Of a stretch of 64,000 bases of DNA, positions 1 through 8,896 are shown in pieces (the first letter of the stretch is position 1; every line of letters starts with the position of its first letter). Source of the DNA: Weissella muntiaci (GTDB taxonomy: Bacteria > Bacillota > Bacilli > Lactobacillales > Lactobacillaceae); NCBI RefSeq assembly GCF_008107635.1, contig NZ_SDGZ01000023.1, forward strand, positions 40,567 to 104,566, read 5' to 3'. Made by a program: the position numbers and the translations under genes. The notes under the pieces are model-generated. The model made no database searches and had not been told where the DNA came from. It was given only the letters and a program-made list of their open reading frames with translations.

Positions 1-3000
1 CCGCCGTTATTGCCTCCATTACCACCACCAGGGTTTGTTCCACCGCCGGGGTTAGTTGGATCTGCTGGAGTCGTAACTGATGTTGGTCCACTTTCATTAC
101 CAGCTGCATCTGTTGCCGTTACAGTCAGATGTGCATTTTCGCCTACGCTACCTGGCAAGGTAATTGTGTATGAACCATCTTCGCCAGCAGTACCAGTTCC
201 GATCACGTTACCGTTATTATCATAAACAGTGACTGTCGAACCAGGTTCGGCTGTTCCCGTTACCGTGTAACCGTCAGTTGAATTTCCGGTTACAGTTGCC
301 GTTGGGGCATCTGGCGCGGTTACATCAACGTCAGCTGGTGTTGTGAATGGGGTTGCATCACTTTCGTTACCTGCCGCATCTGTTGCGGTTGCCGTTAAGT
401 TAGCATTTTCGCCAACACTACCTGGTAAGTTGATGCTATATGAGCCATCTTCGCCAGCTGTGCCAGTTCCGATTACATTGCCATTGTTATCGTATATAGT
501 AACTGTTGAGCCTGGCTCGGCCATTCCCGTTACCGTGTAACCGTCAGTTGAGTTTCCTGTCGCCATTGCTGTTGGAGCGTCTGGCGCGGTTACATCAACG
601 TCAGCTGGCGTTGTGAATGGGGTGGCGTCACTTTCATTACCGGCCGCATCTGTTGCGGTTGCCGTTAAGTTAGCGTTCTCTCCGACACTACCTGGTAAGT
701 TAATGCTGTATGAGCCATCTTCGCCAGCTGTGCCAGTTCCAATCACGTTACCTTCGCTGTCATAGATATTCACAGTTGAGTTCGGCTCAGCCATTCCCGT
801 TACCGTATAACCATCAGTTGAGTTTCCTGTCGCCATTGCTGTTGGAGCATCTGGCGCGGTTACGTCAACGTCAGCTGGTGTTGTGAATGGAGTTGCATCA
901 CTTTCGTTACCTGCTGCATCTGTTGCGGTTGCTGTTAGGTCTGCGTTCTCTCCGACACTACCTGGTAAGTTGATGCTGTATGAGCCATCACCTCCAGCTG
1001 TACCAGTTCCGATCACGTTACCTTCGCTGTCATAGATGTTCACGGTTGAGTTCGGCTCAGCCATTCCCGTTACCGTATAACCGTCAGTTGAGTTTCCTGT
1101 CGCCGTTGCCGTTGGAGCGTCCGGTGCGGTTACGTCAACGTCAGCTGGTGTTGTGAATGGAGTTGCATCACTTTCATTACCTGCCGCATCTGTTGCGGTT
1201 GCCGTTAAGTTAGCGTTTTCGCCGACACTACCTGGTAAGTTAATGCTGTATGAGCCATCGCCTCCAGCTGTACCAGTTCCGATCACATTACCTTCACTAT
1301 CATAGATATTCACAGTTGAGTTCGGCTCGGCCATTCCTGTTACCGTGTAACCGTCAGTTGAGTTTCCTGTCGCCATTGCTGTTGGAGCGTCTGGCGCGGT
1401 TACGTCAACGTCAGCTGGCGTTGTGAATGGGGTTGCATCACTTTCATTACCCGCTGCATCTGTTGCGGTTGCTGTTAGGTCTGCGTTCTCTCCAACACTA
1501 CCTGGCAAGTTGATGCTGTATGAGCCATCGCCTCCAGCTGTACCAGTTCCGATCACATTACCTTCACTATCATAGATATTCACAGTTGAGTTCGGCTCAG
1601 CCATTCCCGTTACCGTATATCCATCAGTTGAGTTTCCTGTCGCCATTGCTGTTGGAGCGTCCGGCGCGGTTACGTCAACGTCAGCTGGCGTTGTGAATGG
1701 GGTTGCATCACTTTCATTACCCGCCGCATCTGTTGCGGTTGCCGTTAAGTTAGCGTTTTCGCCGACACTACCTGGTAAGTTAATGCTGTATGAGCCATCG
1801 CCTCCAGCTGTGCCAGTTCCAATCACATTACCTTCACTATCATAGATATTCACAGTTGAGTTCGGCTCGGCCATTCCCGTTACCGTATATCCATCAGTTG
1901 AATTTCCTGTCGCCATTGCTGTTGGAGCGTCCGGCGCGGTTACGTCAACGTCAGCTGGCGTTGTGAATGGGGTTGCATCACTTTCATTACCCGCTGCATC
2001 TGTTGCAGTTGCCGTTAAGTTAGCGTTTTCGCCGACACTACCTGGTAAGTTAATGCTGTATGAGCCATCGCCTCCAGCTGTACCAGTTCCGATCACATTG
2101 CCTTCACTATCATAGATATTCACAGTTGAGTTCGGCTCAGCCATTCCCGTTACCGTGTAACCGTCAGTTGAGTTTCCTGTCGCCGTTGCTGTTGGAGCGT
2201 CCGGCGCTGTTACATCAACGTCAGGTGGTGTAACAAATGCCGTTGGATCACTTTCTAGATCAGCTGCATTCGTTGCCGTTGCCGTAAGGTTAGCATTTTC
2301 GCCTACGCTACCTGGTAGATTAATCGTAAATGAGCCATCCCCACCAGCTGTGGTTGTTCCAATCACATTATTGCTTGAATCATAAATCTTAACTGTCGAA
2401 TTTGCTTCTGCAGTTCCATTTACAACATAGCCGTCAGTTGAATTTCCAGTAACACTACTAATAACTGGTGCCGCTGGTTGCTCTGGCAAAACTGCTTTCC
2501 CGAAGTAGACAGTCGTTGCACTATCAGACGTGTTCAAAATATCCACATTCAAGAGATTTGTTTGAACCGCCGCCGCTACGAAACGTCCATCCAGATCAGT
2601 CGCTAGATTGTCGGGTGCCGTAATCGTTGTTGGGATCGCAATTGAAGTATCACCCAAAACCGAGGCGTCTAACAATTCATTTGTAATATCTCCTGCACCT
2701 TCAGTCAATGGAACCAAGAGTCCTTCAATTGCCGTGCTAACTGCCGCCTTTGGTAGGCTCAAGGTCGTATTGATCAAGTTTGCTAACGCAACTTGGACTG
2801 GATTTAACGAATTCTGAGGAGTCGCCTCTAGCCCATTAATAGCGTCTTCAAGGGAATTCAAGATCTCAATCAAGTTTTCTCTTAAGATACTGCCCATCCC
2901 GTCATCAAGTTCACTCGAAACGAAATCGCCACTTGGATCAACCGTTGTCGTAGATGCGAATGTCCCACCACCAACATCTTGCACATTCTTTAATAGGTCC

Positions 3001-3605
3001 AAGGTATTATAAAACTCTGTTGTATCAAAATTAACACCGGTCAACGCACCTAGGCTACCATCAAGAATTTCAGTAATGGTTGTCGCAAGCGTATCAGTTA
3101 ATGAAATTAATTCTGTTAATGAACCAACCTTGTTAAAGTCAATCGTCATATTAGTAGTCGTCATAGTATTACCATTGGCCGCCACGTACCCACGTAGTTC
3201 CTCCGGAATTGTAACAACCGCATAACGGTTACCATTCAATACTGATACTCCGACTGGACTTGTTCCATTAATGGTAAAAGTAACATCACGTTGCGTTCCG
3301 GCCGCCATCCGGTTTTTCGATGTTGTACCACTATTGTTGCTAGCAGTCATATTTCCAAGAATATCGATGTCCAGAACTGCCGCTGATGCTGAATTACGAT
3401 CTGAAAAGACAGGCTCAAGATTTGCGACGGTTGCACCAACCAAAACCAAACTTCCCGCCAAAGCCAAATGCTTCAACTTCAAGATTTTCGGGTTTTGAGC
3501 TGCTTTTGCGCCTACTTGTACTTTATTCGCCTGACTTACGCGATATTTTTTTGCATCAGCCTTTGGCCACTTCGATGCATTTCCCTGGTTCTTAGTATTC
3601 TTCAT
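1..3605 (-). CDS. Large Ig-like repeat surface adhesin (partial, N-terminal 1201 codons)
   Basis: The frame opens at ATG 3605, eight bases after a GGAGG ribosome binding site, and stays open to the left edge, so the C-terminus lies outside. Residues 1-75 look like a long secretion signal: a basic N-terminus, then a hydrophobic stretch near 47-62. Residues about 75-375 form a non-repetitive Thr/Asn/Leu-rich region, probably the adhesive head. From about residue 375 there are nine 90-residue Ig-like units with motifs such as NSTDGYTVTG, NLPGSVGENA and TATDAAGNES, typical of bacterial Ig-like domains of extracellular adhesins. At the left edge the protein turns into a Gly/Asn/Pro-rich linker, as expected before a wall anchor. 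The anchor is not visible. The likely role is attachment or aggregation at the cell surface; the ligand is unknown. The sortase at 12606-13304 would be the candidate anchoring enzyme. Confidence 0.85.
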   Translation of the reverse strand, partial: MKNTKNQGNASKWPKADAKKYRVSQANKVQVGAKAAQNPKILKLKHLALAGSLVLVGATVANLEPVFSDRNSASAAVLDIDILGNMTASNNSGTTSKNRMAAGTQRDVTFTINGTSPVGVSVLNGNRYAVVTIPEELRGYVAANGNTMTTTNMTIDFNKVGSLTELISLTDTLATTITEILDGSLGALTGVNFDTTEFYNTLDLLKNVQDVGGGTFASTTTVDPSGDFVSSELDDGMGSILRENLIEILNSLEDAINGLEATPQNSLNPVQVALANLINTTLSLPKAAVSTAIEGLLVPLTEGAGDITNELLDASVLGDTSIAIPTTITAPDNLATDLDGRFVAAAVQTNLLNVDILNTSDSATTVYFGKAVLPEQPAAPVISSVTGNSTDGYVVNGTAEANSTVKIYDSSNNVIGTTTAGGDGSFTINLPGSVGENANLTATATNAADLESDPTAFVTPPDVDVTAPDAPTATATGNSTDGYTVTGMAEPNSTVNIYDSEGNVIGTGTAGGDGSYSINLPGSVGENANLTATATDAAGNESDATPFTTPADVDVTAPDAPTAMATGNSTDGYTVTGMAEPNSTVNIYDSEGNVIGTGTAGGDGSYSINLPGSVGENANLTATATDAAGNESDATPFTTPADVDVTAPDAPTAMATGNSTDGYTVTGMAEPNSTVNIYDSEGNVIGTGTAGGDGSYSINLPGSVGENADLTATATDAAGNESDATPFTTPADVDVTAPDAPTAMATGNSTDGYTVTGMAEPNSTVNIYDSEGNVIGTGTAGGDGSYSINLPGSVGENANLTATATDAAGNESDATPFTTPADVDVTAPDAPTATATGNSTDGYTVTGMAEPNSTVNIYDSEGNVIGTGTAGGDGSYSINLPGSVGENADLTATATDAAGNESDATPFTTPADVDVTAPDAPTAMATGNSTDGYTVTGMAEPNSTVNIYDSEGNVIGTGTAGEDGSYSINLPGSVGENANLTATATDAAGNESDATPFTTPADVDVTAPDAPTAMATGNSTDGYTVTGMAEPGSTVTIYDNNGNVIGTGTAGEDGSYSINLPGSVGENANLTATATDAAGNESDATPFTTPADVDVTAPDAPTATVTGNSTDGYTVTGTAEPGSTVTVYDNNGNVIGTGTAGEDGSYTITLPGSVGENAHLTVTATDAAGNESGPTSVTTPADPTNPGGGTNPGGGNGGNNG
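51..2480 (-). repeat. Nine tandem 270-bp repeats encoding 90-aa Ig-like domains
   Basis: The same landmark (plus-strand ctttc followed by attacc or gttacc) recurs at 91, 361, 631, 901, 1171, 1441, 1711, 1981 and, diverged, 2251: exactly 270 bp apart every time. Units 2 to 8 are nearly identical; the unit nearest the N-terminus (2251) and the one at the left edge (91) are the most diverged. Two variants are mixed between units: GEDGSY in the three left units and GGDGSY further right, and DNNG in the two leftmost against DSEG in the next six. This mosaic suggests recombination or gene conversion between units. Confidence 0.95.
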
Positions 3606-3640
3606 TCCGTGTCCCTCCGTATAATCTAAAACAGACAATA

Positions 3641-3669
3641 TTTTTAAGCTCGCGGAACCGTCATCCCAA
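3641..3669 (-). promoter_or_regulatory. Possible promoter of the adhesin gene
   Basis: On the minus strand there is TTGGGA, a 17-base spacer, then TAAAAA, about 35 bases upstream of the adhesin start. Both boxes deviate from consensus, so this is only a candidate. Confidence 0.3.
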
Positions 3670-4100
3670 GACTAAAATACACGTACAATTTAAAAGTCAT
3701 ACGTATACCTAATGACAGTATGTAAACCGCTTTCAATGTCTACAGTCTATCCGATTAATAATTTCTTGTCACACTTTAAACATTGGTTTTTAATTAGCAA
3801 ACATGTTGTTTGTTTTTTTACCGACTAGTAACAAGGCAAAGATTATATTATCAATATATATCAGAGAGATTTCGGATAGCTCTTTTAAATAATCGAACAG
3901 TTTATGTCAGAACTATGCCGTTTTTGACTGTTTATCGTTTTTTATGCGAAGTTCACTAAAAAGTGATTGTTATTGCAATGAGATTGTTTGATTCTTCTTC
4001 AAAATCCCTAAAAGTTGCAATCACCATGCCTCGATAACAATGTGCTATTTATGAAGTCAAATTTTATTTCATATCATCCATGATCATAATGGTCTAAGCA

Positions 4101-4137
4101 AAAAAATAGCCTTGGAATATTTCCAAGACTATTTTTA
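4101..4137 (-). terminator. Intrinsic terminator of ykkCD
   Basis: Stem AATAG-C-CTTGGAA / TTCCAAG-A-CTATT with a TAT loop and one mismatch, flanked by A-runs on the plus strand that become a U-run on the minus transcript, directly after the ykkD stop. Confidence 0.8.
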
Positions 4138-4140
4138 AAT

Positions 4141-4464
4141 TTAAGCACCACCAGTAGTTGCCTTTAAACCAACTGCACCAACGATGATCAAAATAATAAA
4201 CAAAATTCTTTTTAAATCACGGGACTCATGATACAAAAACATCCCAGCAATCGTCCCACCAGCAGCACCAATACCAGTCCAAATTGCATAAGCCGTTCCC
4301 ATCGGGATTGATCGAATCGCAAGCGTTAGCAATCCTAAGCTAAGACTTCCGCCTACTACCATGCCTAAAGCTGCCCACCATTTACGTTTCTTATGCCATT
4401 CATTAATCATGATGACTCCAGAAACTTCCATTAGTCCGGCTAATACTAAGATGATCCAAGCCAT
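4141..4464 (-). CDS. ykkD: SMR efflux transporter subunit, YkkD-like
   Basis: This 107-residue protein has four hydrophobic segments and the small multidrug resistance (SMR) architecture, with the essential first-helix glutamate at Glu13 (LAGLMEVSG) and the PMGTAYAIWTGIGAAGG signature. It closely resembles Bacillus YkkD, which pairs with YkkC to form a heterodimeric exporter; family work links such Gdx-type SMR pairs to guanidinium export driven by proton antiport. Its ATG (4462-4464) sits just after the ykkC stop (4466-4468), with a GGAGG site inside the end of ykkC, so the two are translationally coupled. A quaternary-ammonium exporter is the alternative function. Confidence 0.85.
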   Translation of the reverse strand: MAWIILVLAGLMEVSGVIMINEWHKKRKWWAALGMVVGGSLSLGLLTLAIRSIPMGTAYAIWTGIGAAGGTIAGMFLYHESRDLKRILFIILIIVGAVGLKATTGGA

Positions 4465-4465
4465 A

Positions 4466-4795
4466 CTATTGTTCCTCCGTAATAAACTTCAAACCAATCA
4501 CACCTGTCAATAGCACAAGTAAGAAGAAAATTTCCGACCAACTCAAATGATCTCCAAAAAGGAGCCATCCCGTGATCACCGTTGCACCCGTTCCAAGACC
4601 AACGAAAACGGCATATACCGTTCCAACTGGCAACTGAGCACTAGCTGTCATAAACAGCAAAAAAGAAATACCAAGTGCTAACAGCGTTAGCCCCCAAGTT
4701 AACAAACTGTTCGCATGCTTAATCCCAACAACCCAGCCATCTTCGAAGATGATTGCGATTAGGATTTTTGTCCATGGGTTTCTGATAATTGCCAT
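4466..4795 (-). CDS. ykkC: SMR efflux transporter subunit, YkkC-like
   Basis: The partner of the downstream YkkD-like protein: 109 residues, four membrane segments, a first-helix acidic residue in AIIFEDGW, the KHANSLLTWG loop and PVGTVYAVFVGLGTGAT, all matching Bacillus YkkC. I chose the ATG at 4795 because GAGGG lies five bases before it; an in-frame TTG at 4807 has no such site. Both subunits would insert as an antiparallel dimer in the membrane. I could not recognise the guanidine-I riboswitch core that precedes ykkCD in Bacillus, so control may differ here. Confidence 0.85.
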   Translation of the reverse strand: MAIIRNPWTKILIAIIFEDGWVVGIKHANSLLTWGLTLLALGISFLLFMTASAQLPVGTVYAVFVGLGTGATVITGWLLFGDHLSWSEIFFLLVLLTGVIGLKFITEEQ

Positions 4796-4944
4796 ATGGT
4801 CCCTCAACTACTTTCTATCATATTAATCAATCAACCAAAAGTTAGCTGATTAATTCAAATTCACACTTTCTTCATAAATTATAAACAATAATACCACTAG
4901 TTACCATTTTTCTGAACAATCAACTCATAGATGATTTTCAATTT

Positions 4945-5063
4945 TTTCTAAAGGAGCCCCGCTTTCGACTTCAAATCAATTACACTTGCTTACGGGAGGC
5001 ACAGCCGCTAAGGCAAAATCATTCTTTACCATTGCGAACTTACTTCTTAGGGGGAATTAAATC
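4945..5063 (+). promoter_or_regulatory. G+C-rich leader of unknown type upstream of the TraX-family gene
   Basis: In an A+T-rich intergenic region a block at about 4951-5015 stands out: AAAGGAGCCCCGC, then TACGGGAGGC, then a small GCC-GCTAA-GGC hairpin (5004-5014). The CCCC at 4957-4960 could pair with the GGGGG that forms the ribosome binding site of the downstream gene (5050-5054). It fits no riboswitch consensus I know. A structured RNA is inferred, not shown. Confidence 0.3.
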
Positions 5064-5846
5064 GTGCAAAAAAAATATGGCTTATCAAGTTATTCCTTGA
5101 AAATGATTGCGATTGTTTTCATGCTAATTGATCATATCAATACCTATCTTGGGCAAAGCCTGCACTTGCCACTTTGGGTTGCCTGGCTCGGTCGCTTTGT
5201 CGCTCCGCTATTTGTATATTTATTGATTGAGGGCTTCTTTTACACTCGCAATCGTTGGCGTTATTTAAGACGACTTTTGCTTGCAACCGGAGTTATGGCA
5301 ATCGGGAATATCGTTTATAATCTAATCAGTAAGTCATACATCAATCCGTATGACCAACAGATAAATTACTTCAATTTTTTAGGTCCTCAAAATATCTTTC
5401 TCACCTTAACATTGATTTTTGCTTTACTAATGCTCTTCGAAAACTTTAAAGAAGCAAAATTAATAGGTAGATTGCTCGGACTACTTGGCATTCTAGTCAT
5501 GGCCTTTCTGTTACTGTTCAGCGAAGGTGGGATCTACTTGTTGCCAATTACGCTAATTATGTACACTGCAAGAAAAGCAAAGCTTCCACAAATTAATTAT
5601 ATTGGGATTACACTTTTCACATTAGCGTTACTGTTTCTTGCTGTTCAAAGTCATACTGGTGACCAAAGTCTGTATGCCTATCTAACCTTCGACAATGAAT
5701 TTATGATGATTACAGTTTTGCCATTTATCTATCTCTATAATCATCAACGCGGTGGCACTGGACGTCCATTTGAGAAGTACTTCTTCTATTTCTTCTATCC
5801 AATTCATTTATGGATTCTATATGCTTTACACTTGATTCTTAACTAA
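5064..5846 (+). CDS. TraX-family integral membrane protein
   Basis: A 260-residue, highly hydrophobic protein with about eight membrane segments. The N-terminal pattern SLKMIAIVFMLIDHI followed by LPLWVAWLGRFVAPLF and EGFFYTRNRWRY is typical of the TraX family (PF05857), named for the F-pilin N-acetylating protein; chromosomal members in Firmicutes have no settled function. The start is GTG, nine bases after GGGGG. It stands alone, is divergent from ykkCD, and ends at a bidirectional terminator shared with the betaine importer. No conjugation genes are nearby, so a role in conjugation is unlikely; acyl transfer to an envelope molecule is a guess. Confidence 0.75.
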   Translation: MQKKYGLSSYSLKMIAIVFMLIDHINTYLGQSLHLPLWVAWLGRFVAPLFVYLLIEGFFYTRNRWRYLRRLLLATGVMAIGNIVYNLISKSYINPYDQQINYFNFLGPQNIFLTLTLIFALLMLFENFKEAKLIGRLLGLLGILVMAFLLLFSEGGIYLLPITLIMYTARKAKLPQINYIGITLFTLALLFLAVQSHTGDQSLYAYLTFDNEFMMITVLPFIYLYNHQRGGTGRPFEKYFFYFFYPIHLWILYALHLILN

Positions 5847-5854
5847 TCACAACA

Positions 5855-5898
5855 AAAAAAAGAGCCTATGACATGTTTCGCTTGTCATAGGCTCTTTA
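5855..5898. terminator. Bidirectional terminator between traX-like gene and opuABC
   Basis: Stem AGAGCCTATGACA / TGTCATAGGCTCT (5861-5895) around a short loop, with an A-run on the left and T-run on the right. It serves convergent genes on both strands. Confidence 0.9.
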
Positions 5899-5903
5899 AT
5901 CTA

Positions 5904-7628
5904 CTACTTAAACCAACTGTCAACTTGACTCTGATGTGCTTTAATCCACTTTTTGGCAGCCGCTTCTGGCGTCTGACCATTTTGAACATCATACATCACA
6001 GACTCCATGTCGTCAGAGGTCCACTTAAAGTTCTTCATTACCTTATATGCCTGAGGCTTATCTGTTTTAAGTCCTTTACGAACTACAGTATTAATCGTTT
6101 CTTCTTTACCGAAGACACCCTTAGGATCCTTTAAATACTTCAAATGGTACTTTTGGAACATCCAATGTGGCGACCAACCTGTAATAACGATATCTTGCTT
6201 GCTCTCATAAGCTTTATTCAAGGCAACCGTCATCGCGCCAGTTGAGGCAGGAGTAATCTTCCAACCTTGGCTTGTTAGACCATATTGATCAAGTGCCTTT
6301 TGAGCTGAGTTCATCACTCCGGCCCCAGGTTCAATTCCTGTTACAGTCTGATTTGCTTGATTTGTTAATTCATCAATTGAATTAACGTTCATATAATCAG
6401 GAACCACCAGCCCCGTCTTAGCACCCTTAAGATTTGGCCCAAGCAATTCAAGGTCCTTCTTGTACTTCTTATATTGTGCAGCGTGAGTTACCGGTAACCA
6501 AGCCGAAACCATTCCATCAGCTTGATTTGTCGCTACTGACTGCCACATGACTGAATTATCAAGCGGCGTCGTATTGACTTTAAACCCATGTTCACGCATT
6601 GCCTCAGCTAATACATTTGTCGAAGCAACTTCTGAATCCCACTGAACGTATACTAAATCAACAGTCTTAGCATTTTCCTGGTTAGAAACCAACACGCCGC
6701 CGATTCCACTTGCCAAAAGCACAATCACTGATCCCAGACCAAGCCACTTTTTCCATGGACGATTCGTCTGGTTAACTTTTTCTTCAATTGGTCGGTTAAG
6801 CTTTTGCGTAAAGCGATCAATAATGATTGCCAAGATTACTAGCGCAAGACCATTGACGAATCCCTTACCAATATCAGCATTTTGGACAGCTGATAGAACA
6901 CCACGACCTAGTCCAGGCGCACCAATCATTGACGCAATCACGACCATTGACAAGGCCAACATAATCGTCTGATTAACACCTGCAAGAATTGTTCCCTTAG
7001 CTAAAGGCAATTCCAATTTAAAGAGCTTTTGTCGTGAGGTTGAACCGAATGACTCAGCCGCTTCAACCAAATCCTTTGGTACCTGACGAATTCCCAAATT
7101 GGTAAATCGAACTGTTGGTGGCAATGCAAAGATAATTGATGCAAAGACCCCTGGTACGACACCGATTCCAAAGAAAGCTACGGCTGGAATTAAATACACG
7201 AACCCTGGCATCGTCTGCATAAAGTCCAAGATTGGTTGAACTATTTTAGCTACAGTTTCTTTCTTCGCCATCCAAATTCCAAGTGGAATTCCGATAATGA
7301 TTGAAATCAAACTTGCAGTTAGCACCAATGTAACTGTGCTCATTAAGTCATCCCACAAACCTTGGTTTTGAATCAATAGCAATCCCAAGAATGTAAAGAG
7401 TGGAAAGCCCCATTTTTTCCCATATACTAAGGCTGCCAAGATTGTCATCACGATTACAAATATCCAGAACGGAACAGCCGTTAACCCATTCGTGATGGCA
7501 TCCATAAAGCTAGTTCCGCCAGATTGCAAGGCAGCAAAAAAACCAGCTAAGTGGTTGGTCAGCCAATTGACAATTGTTTCGACCCAATCGGCCAAAGGCA
7601 ATTTCATTAAACTCCCCATTAAAATCAT
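5904..7628 (-). CDS. opuABC: Glycine betaine/carnitine ABC transporter, fused permease and substrate-binding protein
   Basis: This 574-residue protein joins an N-terminal permease (membrane segments about 50-330, with the EAA-like loop EAAESFGSTSRQ) to a C-terminal extracytoplasmic substrate-binding domain (from about 345; QWDSEVASTNVLAEAM, GWSPHWMF). This is the layout of lactococcal BusAB/OpuABC, and the length matches. It imports compatible solutes under osmotic stress with the upstream ATPase. The start ATG lies immediately after the ATPase stop (TAATATG) with GAGGGGGAA as ribosome binding site; an internal ATG eight codons later is a weaker choice. Aromatic residues suited to betaine binding (W, Y) are present in the binding domain. 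Confidence 0.92.
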   Translation of the reverse strand: MILMGSLMKLPLADWVETIVNWLTNHLAGFFAALQSGGTSFMDAITNGLTAVPFWIFVIVMTILAALVYGKKWGFPLFTFLGLLLIQNQGLWDDLMSTVTLVLTASLISIIIGIPLGIWMAKKETVAKIVQPILDFMQTMPGFVYLIPAVAFFGIGVVPGVFASIIFALPPTVRFTNLGIRQVPKDLVEAAESFGSTSRQKLFKLELPLAKGTILAGVNQTIMLALSMVVIASMIGAPGLGRGVLSAVQNADIGKGFVNGLALVILAIIIDRFTQKLNRPIEEKVNQTNRPWKKWLGLGSVIVLLASGIGGVLVSNQENAKTVDLVYVQWDSEVASTNVLAEAMREHGFKVNTTPLDNSVMWQSVATNQADGMVSAWLPVTHAAQYKKYKKDLELLGPNLKGAKTGLVVPDYMNVNSIDELTNQANQTVTGIEPGAGVMNSAQKALDQYGLTSQGWKITPASTGAMTVALNKAYESKQDIVITGWSPHWMFQKYHLKYLKDPKGVFGKEETINTVVRKGLKTDKPQAYKVMKNFKWTSDDMESVMYDVQNGQTPEAAAKKWIKAHQSQVDSWFK

Positions 7629-7629
7629 A

Positions 7630-8826
7630 TTATGCTTCCCCCTCGTTGATATTCATTTCTGTCTCAGCTAGGGCTTCCAACACGCGACCACGAATAATGA
7701 CACCCAATAAACGACCTTCTTCTACAACTGCCAAAGGTGTGGGCGAATCATAAATTAATGGCATAACCTCAGACACTAAAGTATCCTTAGGAATCGTAAT
7801 CATCTCTGTTACTGCTTCAGCGAGTGGTTTATTTTCCCGACGAGCGGCATAAAGGTCTTCACTTGCTACGAAGCCCTTAAATTGCCGGTTGCGATCGACA
7901 GCGACCAGTCCCGAAACCTCTTCATCGTGCATCTTCTTTAATGCAACATTCGGTCCATCAACATCAATATTAGTTGTCAAAGGCGGAATCATAATATTCT
8001 CAGCCGTTAAGACCTTCGAACGATCAACATCCTCAATAAAGGCACGTACATAATCATTCGCTGGATGTGTCAAAATCTGCTCACCAGTTCCAACTTGCAT
8101 GATTTGACCATCTTTCATAATGGCAATCCGATCACCAATCCGTAAAGCCTCATTTAGATCGTGCGAAATAAAGATGATTGTCTTTTGGAACTTAGCTTGT
8201 AAGTCCAAAAGCTCATCTTGCATCTCACGCCGAATCAATGGATCCAAAGCCGAGAAGGCTTCATCCATCAATAATATTTCTGGGTCATTCGCTAGCGCAC
8301 GCGCTAAACCAACTCGTTGTTGCATTCCACCAGAAAGTTGTGTTGGATATTGATCTTTAAAGCTTAATAGATTGGCATTATCAAGCGCCTTCTCTGCACG
8401 TTCACGTCGTTCAGCCTTGGCTACGCCTTGAATTTCCAAGCCGTATTCAGTATTCTCAAGAATTGTCCGCTGTGGGAACAAACCGAAACTTTGGAACACC
8501 ATGCTCATTTTCTTACGACGAACTTCAAGTAGCTGATCTTTCTTTAGCTTAGAAATATCTTGCCCGTCAAGATAGATTTCACCTGCTGTGGGCTCGATTA
8601 ACCGATTCAAAAGTCGAATCAGTGTCGATTTACCCGAGCCGGATAGTCCCATAATGACGAAAATCTCGCCCTCTTCTATATCCAAATTGGCATCATAGAC
8701 ACCAACAGTCGCTCCAGTTTGCTTTAAGATGTCTTCTTTAGCTTCCCCTGATTCCACCAACTTTAATGCCGGCTTCACCTTTTTACCAAAGATTTTCGTT
8801 AAATGCTGAATGCTTACTTTCGTCAT
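7630..8826 (-). CDS. opuAA: Glycine betaine ABC transporter ATP-binding protein with CBS pair
   Basis: 398 residues. ABC ATPase motifs are in order: Walker [10 protein letters not shown] (about 59-67), Q-loop FQSFG, signature [15 protein letters not shown], Walker [13 protein letters not shown] and the H-loop ISHD. Residues about 265-390 form tandem CBS domains, which in this family sense ionic strength and bind cyclic di-AMP. Together with the fused permease/binding protein it makes the complete OpuA/BusA importer. The ribosome binding site is GGGGAAG before ATG 8826. A perfect dyad sits about 70-90 bp upstream and could be a regulator site. No busR gene is in the window. Confidence 0.93.
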   Translation of the reverse strand: MTKVSIQHLTKIFGKKVKPALKLVESGEAKEDILKQTGATVGVYDANLDIEEGEIFVIMGLSGSGKSTLIRLLNRLIEPTAGEIYLDGQDISKLKKDQLLEVRRKKMSMVFQSFGLFPQRTILENTEYGLEIQGVAKAERRERAEKALDNANLLSFKDQYPTQLSGGMQQRVGLARALANDPEILLMDEAFSALDPLIRREMQDELLDLQAKFQKTIIFISHDLNEALRIGDRIAIMKDGQIMQVGTGEQILTHPANDYVRAFIEDVDRSKVLTAENIMIPPLTTNIDVDGPNVALKKMHDEEVSGLVAVDRNRQFKGFVASEDLYAARRENKPLAEAVTEMITIPKDTLVSEVMPLIYDSPTPLAVVEEGRLLGVIIRGRVLEALAETEMNINEGEA

Positions 8827-8896
8827 GAATTACTTCCCCTACTTGTTTGCAAATTTTTTAATACTTAATTTTATAAATAAGTATACCTTGCAGTTT

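Larger units (their letters stand above)
3606..4140. other. 535-bp intergenic region
   Basis: No credible gene is seen here. It holds the adhesin leader and candidate promoter (3606-3669), an odd-length palindrome resembling a cre site at 3721-3735 (TGTAAACCGCTTTCA), a weak plus-strand hairpin with a T-run near 3799-3822, and the terminator of the SMR genes at 4101-4137. The stretch 3825-4090 is A+T-rich and I see no recognisable element in it. Confidence 0.6.

Noticed and set aside
10..540. Plus-strand open frames across the adhesin repeats
   Set aside because: They are antisense shadows of the Ig-like repeats: periodic, without ribosome binding sites, and the minus frame is continuous with a clear start.
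51..2480. CRISPR-like or satellite repeat array
   Set aside because: The 270-bp unit is 90 codons and in frame throughout, with no short repeat/spacer structure; it encodes protein domains.
4951..4990. tRNA-like segment (CTTTCGACTTCAAATC resembles an anticodon arm)
   Set aside because: No acceptor, D or T arms could be formed around it.
4796..5063. Guanidine-I riboswitch for ykkCD
   Set aside because: I could not find the conserved core on the minus strand; the G+C-rich block lies mainly in the leader of the opposite gene and does not match.
5064..5846. Evidence for a conjugative element (TraX)
   Set aside because: TraX-family proteins are common in chromosomes; no relaxase, coupling protein or pilus gene is in the window.
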